The notes beneath the pieces were generated by a model, which was not told the DNA's origin, made no database searches, and saw only the letters and a program-made list of their open reading frames with translations. From positions 1-5,780 of the forward strand of contig JAUXBK010000173.1 of assembly GCA_030619405.1 (NCBI GenBank): DNA of 5,780 nt, in the 5' to 3' direction. The stretch's first letter is position 1. Every line of letters begins with the position of its first letter. Source of the DNA: Sedimenticola sp. Its GTDB lineage: Bacteria; Pseudomonadota; Gammaproteobacteria; Chromatiales; Chromatiaceae. Of the stretch, positions 4,091-5,780 are shown piece after piece. The translations under genes were made by a program, and so were the position numbers.

Positions 4091-5780
4091 CCAGCGACTC
4101 AAGGTAGTCCTCTGCTGGCACATGCACCAGCCGGACTACCGGGGGCCTGCACACGGCGATTTCCAGCTCCCCTGGGTCTACCTGCATGCGATCAAGGACT
4201 ACTCGGACATGGCGGCCCACCTGGAGCAGAATCCGGATGCCCGGGCGGTGGTCAATTTTGCGCCGGTGCTGCTGGAGCAGCTGGACGAGTATGTCAACCA
4301 GATCCGGGCCTGGCTGGAGCAGGGAACCCGGATCCGTGACCCGCTGCTGGCGGCATTGGCCGGCCCGGGGCTGCCCCTGGAGCAGTCGCTGCGCCGCCGC
4401 TTGATCAGCGACTGCCTGCGCGCCAACGAGAAGAATCTAATCGACCGTTTCCGCACCTTCCGGCGCCTGGTGAACATCGCCGGTCTGATCGAAGAGCATG
4501 CAGAAAACGCCCTCTATCTCAACGACCAGTATCTGGCGGATCTGCTGGTCTGGTATCACCTGGCCTGGATGGGGGAGTATGTGCGGGTAAACGATGTGCG
4601 CATCGGCTGCCTGGAGAAAAAACGTATCGGCTTCGACGCCGCCGATCGGCGCCATCTGGTGGAGGCAATCGGGGATCTGCTCGCCGGCGTGGTCGGGCGT
4701 TACCGCAAGCTGGCGGAGCAGGGTCGGGTAGAATTGTCGGTCACCCCTTATGCTCACCCCATCGTGCCGTTGCTGCTGGATCTGCACTCGGCGCGGGAGG
4801 CGATGCCGGAGATCACACTGCCCGACGTGGTCAGTTACCCGGGGGGGGAGCCTCGCACACGCTGGCATATCCGCAAGGGCATCGAGGTGTTCGAGCGCCG
4901 CTTCGGCTTACGGCCCAAAGGGTGCTGGCCCTCGGAAGGCGGGGTCAGCGGTGACACCCTGCGCCTGCTGGAGGAGGAGGGGTTCAGCTGGGCTGCCAGC
5001 GGGCAACAGGTGCTGCACAACAGCCTGACCGCCTTCAGTGGCGGCAGTGGTCTGCCGGAAAACTGGATCCACAAGCCCTATCGTCTGGGGGAGGGACGGC
5101 TGAACTGCTTCTTCCGTGATGACGGCCTCTCCGATCTGATCGGTTTCACCTATTCCAGCTGGCAAGCGGATGACGCCATCGACAATTTCATTCAGCACCT
5201 GGAGAGCATTGCGGACGCCACAGAGGGGGAACCGAACCGGGTCGTCTCTATCATCATGGATGGGGAGAATGCCTGGGAATATTATCCCCGCAACGGCTGT
5301 TTCTTTCTGAATGCACTCTATGCACGCCTGGCCGCGCACCCGGGGCTCGACCTGACCACCTTCTCCGAGGTGCTGCGCGGGCAGCGGAGCAGAGCGCCAT
5401 CGCTGCCGGAACTGGTGGCGGGAAGCTGGGTCTATGGTACCTTCTCCACCTGGATCGGGGACCCGGACAAGAACCGCGCCTGGGAGATGCTGGCGGAGGC
5501 CAAGGGGCTGTTCGACCGGGTGATGGCGAGCGGGCGTCTGACGCCCAAGCAGCGGCAGGAGGCGGAGCTGCAGCTGGCCCGGTGTGAGGGCTCGGACTGG
5601 TTCTGGTGGTTTGGTGACTACAACCCGGGCGACACGGTCAGTGATTTTGAGCGCCTGTTCCGGCTGCAGCTGAGCTACCTCTACGAGCTGCTGGCGGAAC
5701 AGCCGCCGGCCTACCTTGACCAGGTGTTCGCTCAGGGCAGCGGAGACCCGGCCAAGGGTGGTGTGATGCGGAAGAATTGA
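4080..5780 (+). CDS. Glycoside hydrolase family 57 protein, amylase/amylopullulanase-like
   Basis: A 566-aa GH57 enzyme, complete, with its stop at the window's last codon. All five conserved GH57 regions can be located: WHMHQPDYRG (13-22), VELSVTPYAHP (217-227), GCWPSEGGVS (281-290) with predicted nucleophile E286, IIMDGENAWEYYP (391-403) with predicted acid/base D394, and GSWVYGTFSTWIGDPDKNRA (448-467). A DWFWWFGD motif (506-513) follows, as in many relatives. By recall these motifs fit the GH57 alpha-amylase/amylopullulanase-like group (once annotated alpha-amylase/alpha-mannosidase) better than the GH57 branching enzymes. The catalytic domain begins almost at residue 1 and there is no signal peptide or membrane segment, so it should be cytoplasmic. 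The ATG overlaps the 3' end of glgC by 11 bp in another frame. The probable substrate is glycogen or released malto-oligosaccharide. Whether it hydrolyses alpha-1,4 or alpha-1,6 bonds or transfers glucan cannot be read from sequence. A run of eight G (4841-4848) occurs in frame. Confidence 0.9.
   Translation: MSADQRLKVVLCWHMHQPDYRGPAHGDFQLPWVYLHAIKDYSDMAAHLEQNPDARAVVNFAPVLLEQLDEYVNQIRAWLEQGTRIRDPLLAALAGPGLPLEQSLRRRLISDCLRANEKNLIDRFRTFRRLVNIAGLIEEHAENALYLNDQYLADLLVWYHLAWMGEYVRVNDVRIGCLEKKRIGFDAADRRHLVEAIGDLLAGVVGRYRKLAEQGRVELSVTPYAHPIVPLLLDLHSAREAMPEITLPDVVSYPGGEPRTRWHIRKGIEVFERRFGLRPKGCWPSEGGVSGDTLRLLEEEGFSWAASGQQVLHNSLTAFSGGSGLPENWIHKPYRLGEGRLNCFFRDDGLSDLIGFTYSSWQADDAIDNFIQHLESIADATEGEPNRVVSIIMDGENAWEYYPRNGCFFLNALYARLAAHPGLDLTTFSEVLRGQRSRAPSLPELVAGSWVYGTFSTWIGDPDKNRAWEMLAEAKGLFDRVMASGRLTPKQRQEAELQLARCEGSDWFWWFGDYNPGDTVSDFERLFRLQLSYLYELLAEQPPAYLDQVFAQGSGDPAKGGVMRKN

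Noticed and set aside
2816..4123. 435-codon ORF antisense to the whole of glgC
   Set aside because: Long antisense frames are expected in GC-rich genes with strong codon bias. The product resembles no family I know, while the opposite strand is an unambiguous glgC.

Overview
The window is a compact glycogen-metabolism locus from a GC-rich bacterium. It holds three complete genes: glgB (1,4-alpha-glucan branching enzyme) on the minus strand, and glgC (glucose-1-phosphate adenylyltransferase) followed by a glycoside hydrolase family 57 (GH57) gene on the plus strand. The protein sequences and the style of the intergenic repeats suggest a gammaproteobacterium, possibly of the sulfur-oxidising Chromatiales or relatives. 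That placement rests on recall of similar sequences and is not proven here.

Layout: bases 1-44 hold no assignable gene. A clean intrinsic terminator (45-73) probably ends a plus-strand gene lying mostly outside the window. It runs directly into a palindromic repeat of about 165 bp (72-236) whose right arm contains the glgB stop codon. glgB fills 234-2408. A 413-bp divergent intergenic region (2409-2821) separates glgB from glgC. It carries two related hairpin-rich repeats in the same orientation (about 2442-2532 and 2632-2752) with a small perfect palindrome between them. glgC (2822-4090) has a strong Shine-Dalgarno site. It overlaps the GH57 gene (4080-5780) by 11 bp, so the two are very likely one operon and probably translationally coupled. 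The GH57 stop codon is the last codon of the window.

How the genes fit together: GlgC makes ADP-glucose, the committed step of bacterial glycogen synthesis. GlgB adds alpha-1,6 branches to the growing glucan. The glycogen synthase (glgA) that would link them is not in the window and may lie downstream. The GH57 enzyme has an intact predicted catalytic pair and no export signal, so it probably acts on intracellular alpha-glucan as an amylase, debranching or transglycosylating enzyme. Its tight linkage to glgC suggests a role in glycogen structure or turnover, but the sequence does not fix its specificity.

I found no CRISPR array, tRNA or rRNA gene, transposase gene or toxin-type system. The coding content is well-known metabolism. 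The least explained material is the repeat DNA at the end of glgB and between the divergent genes.
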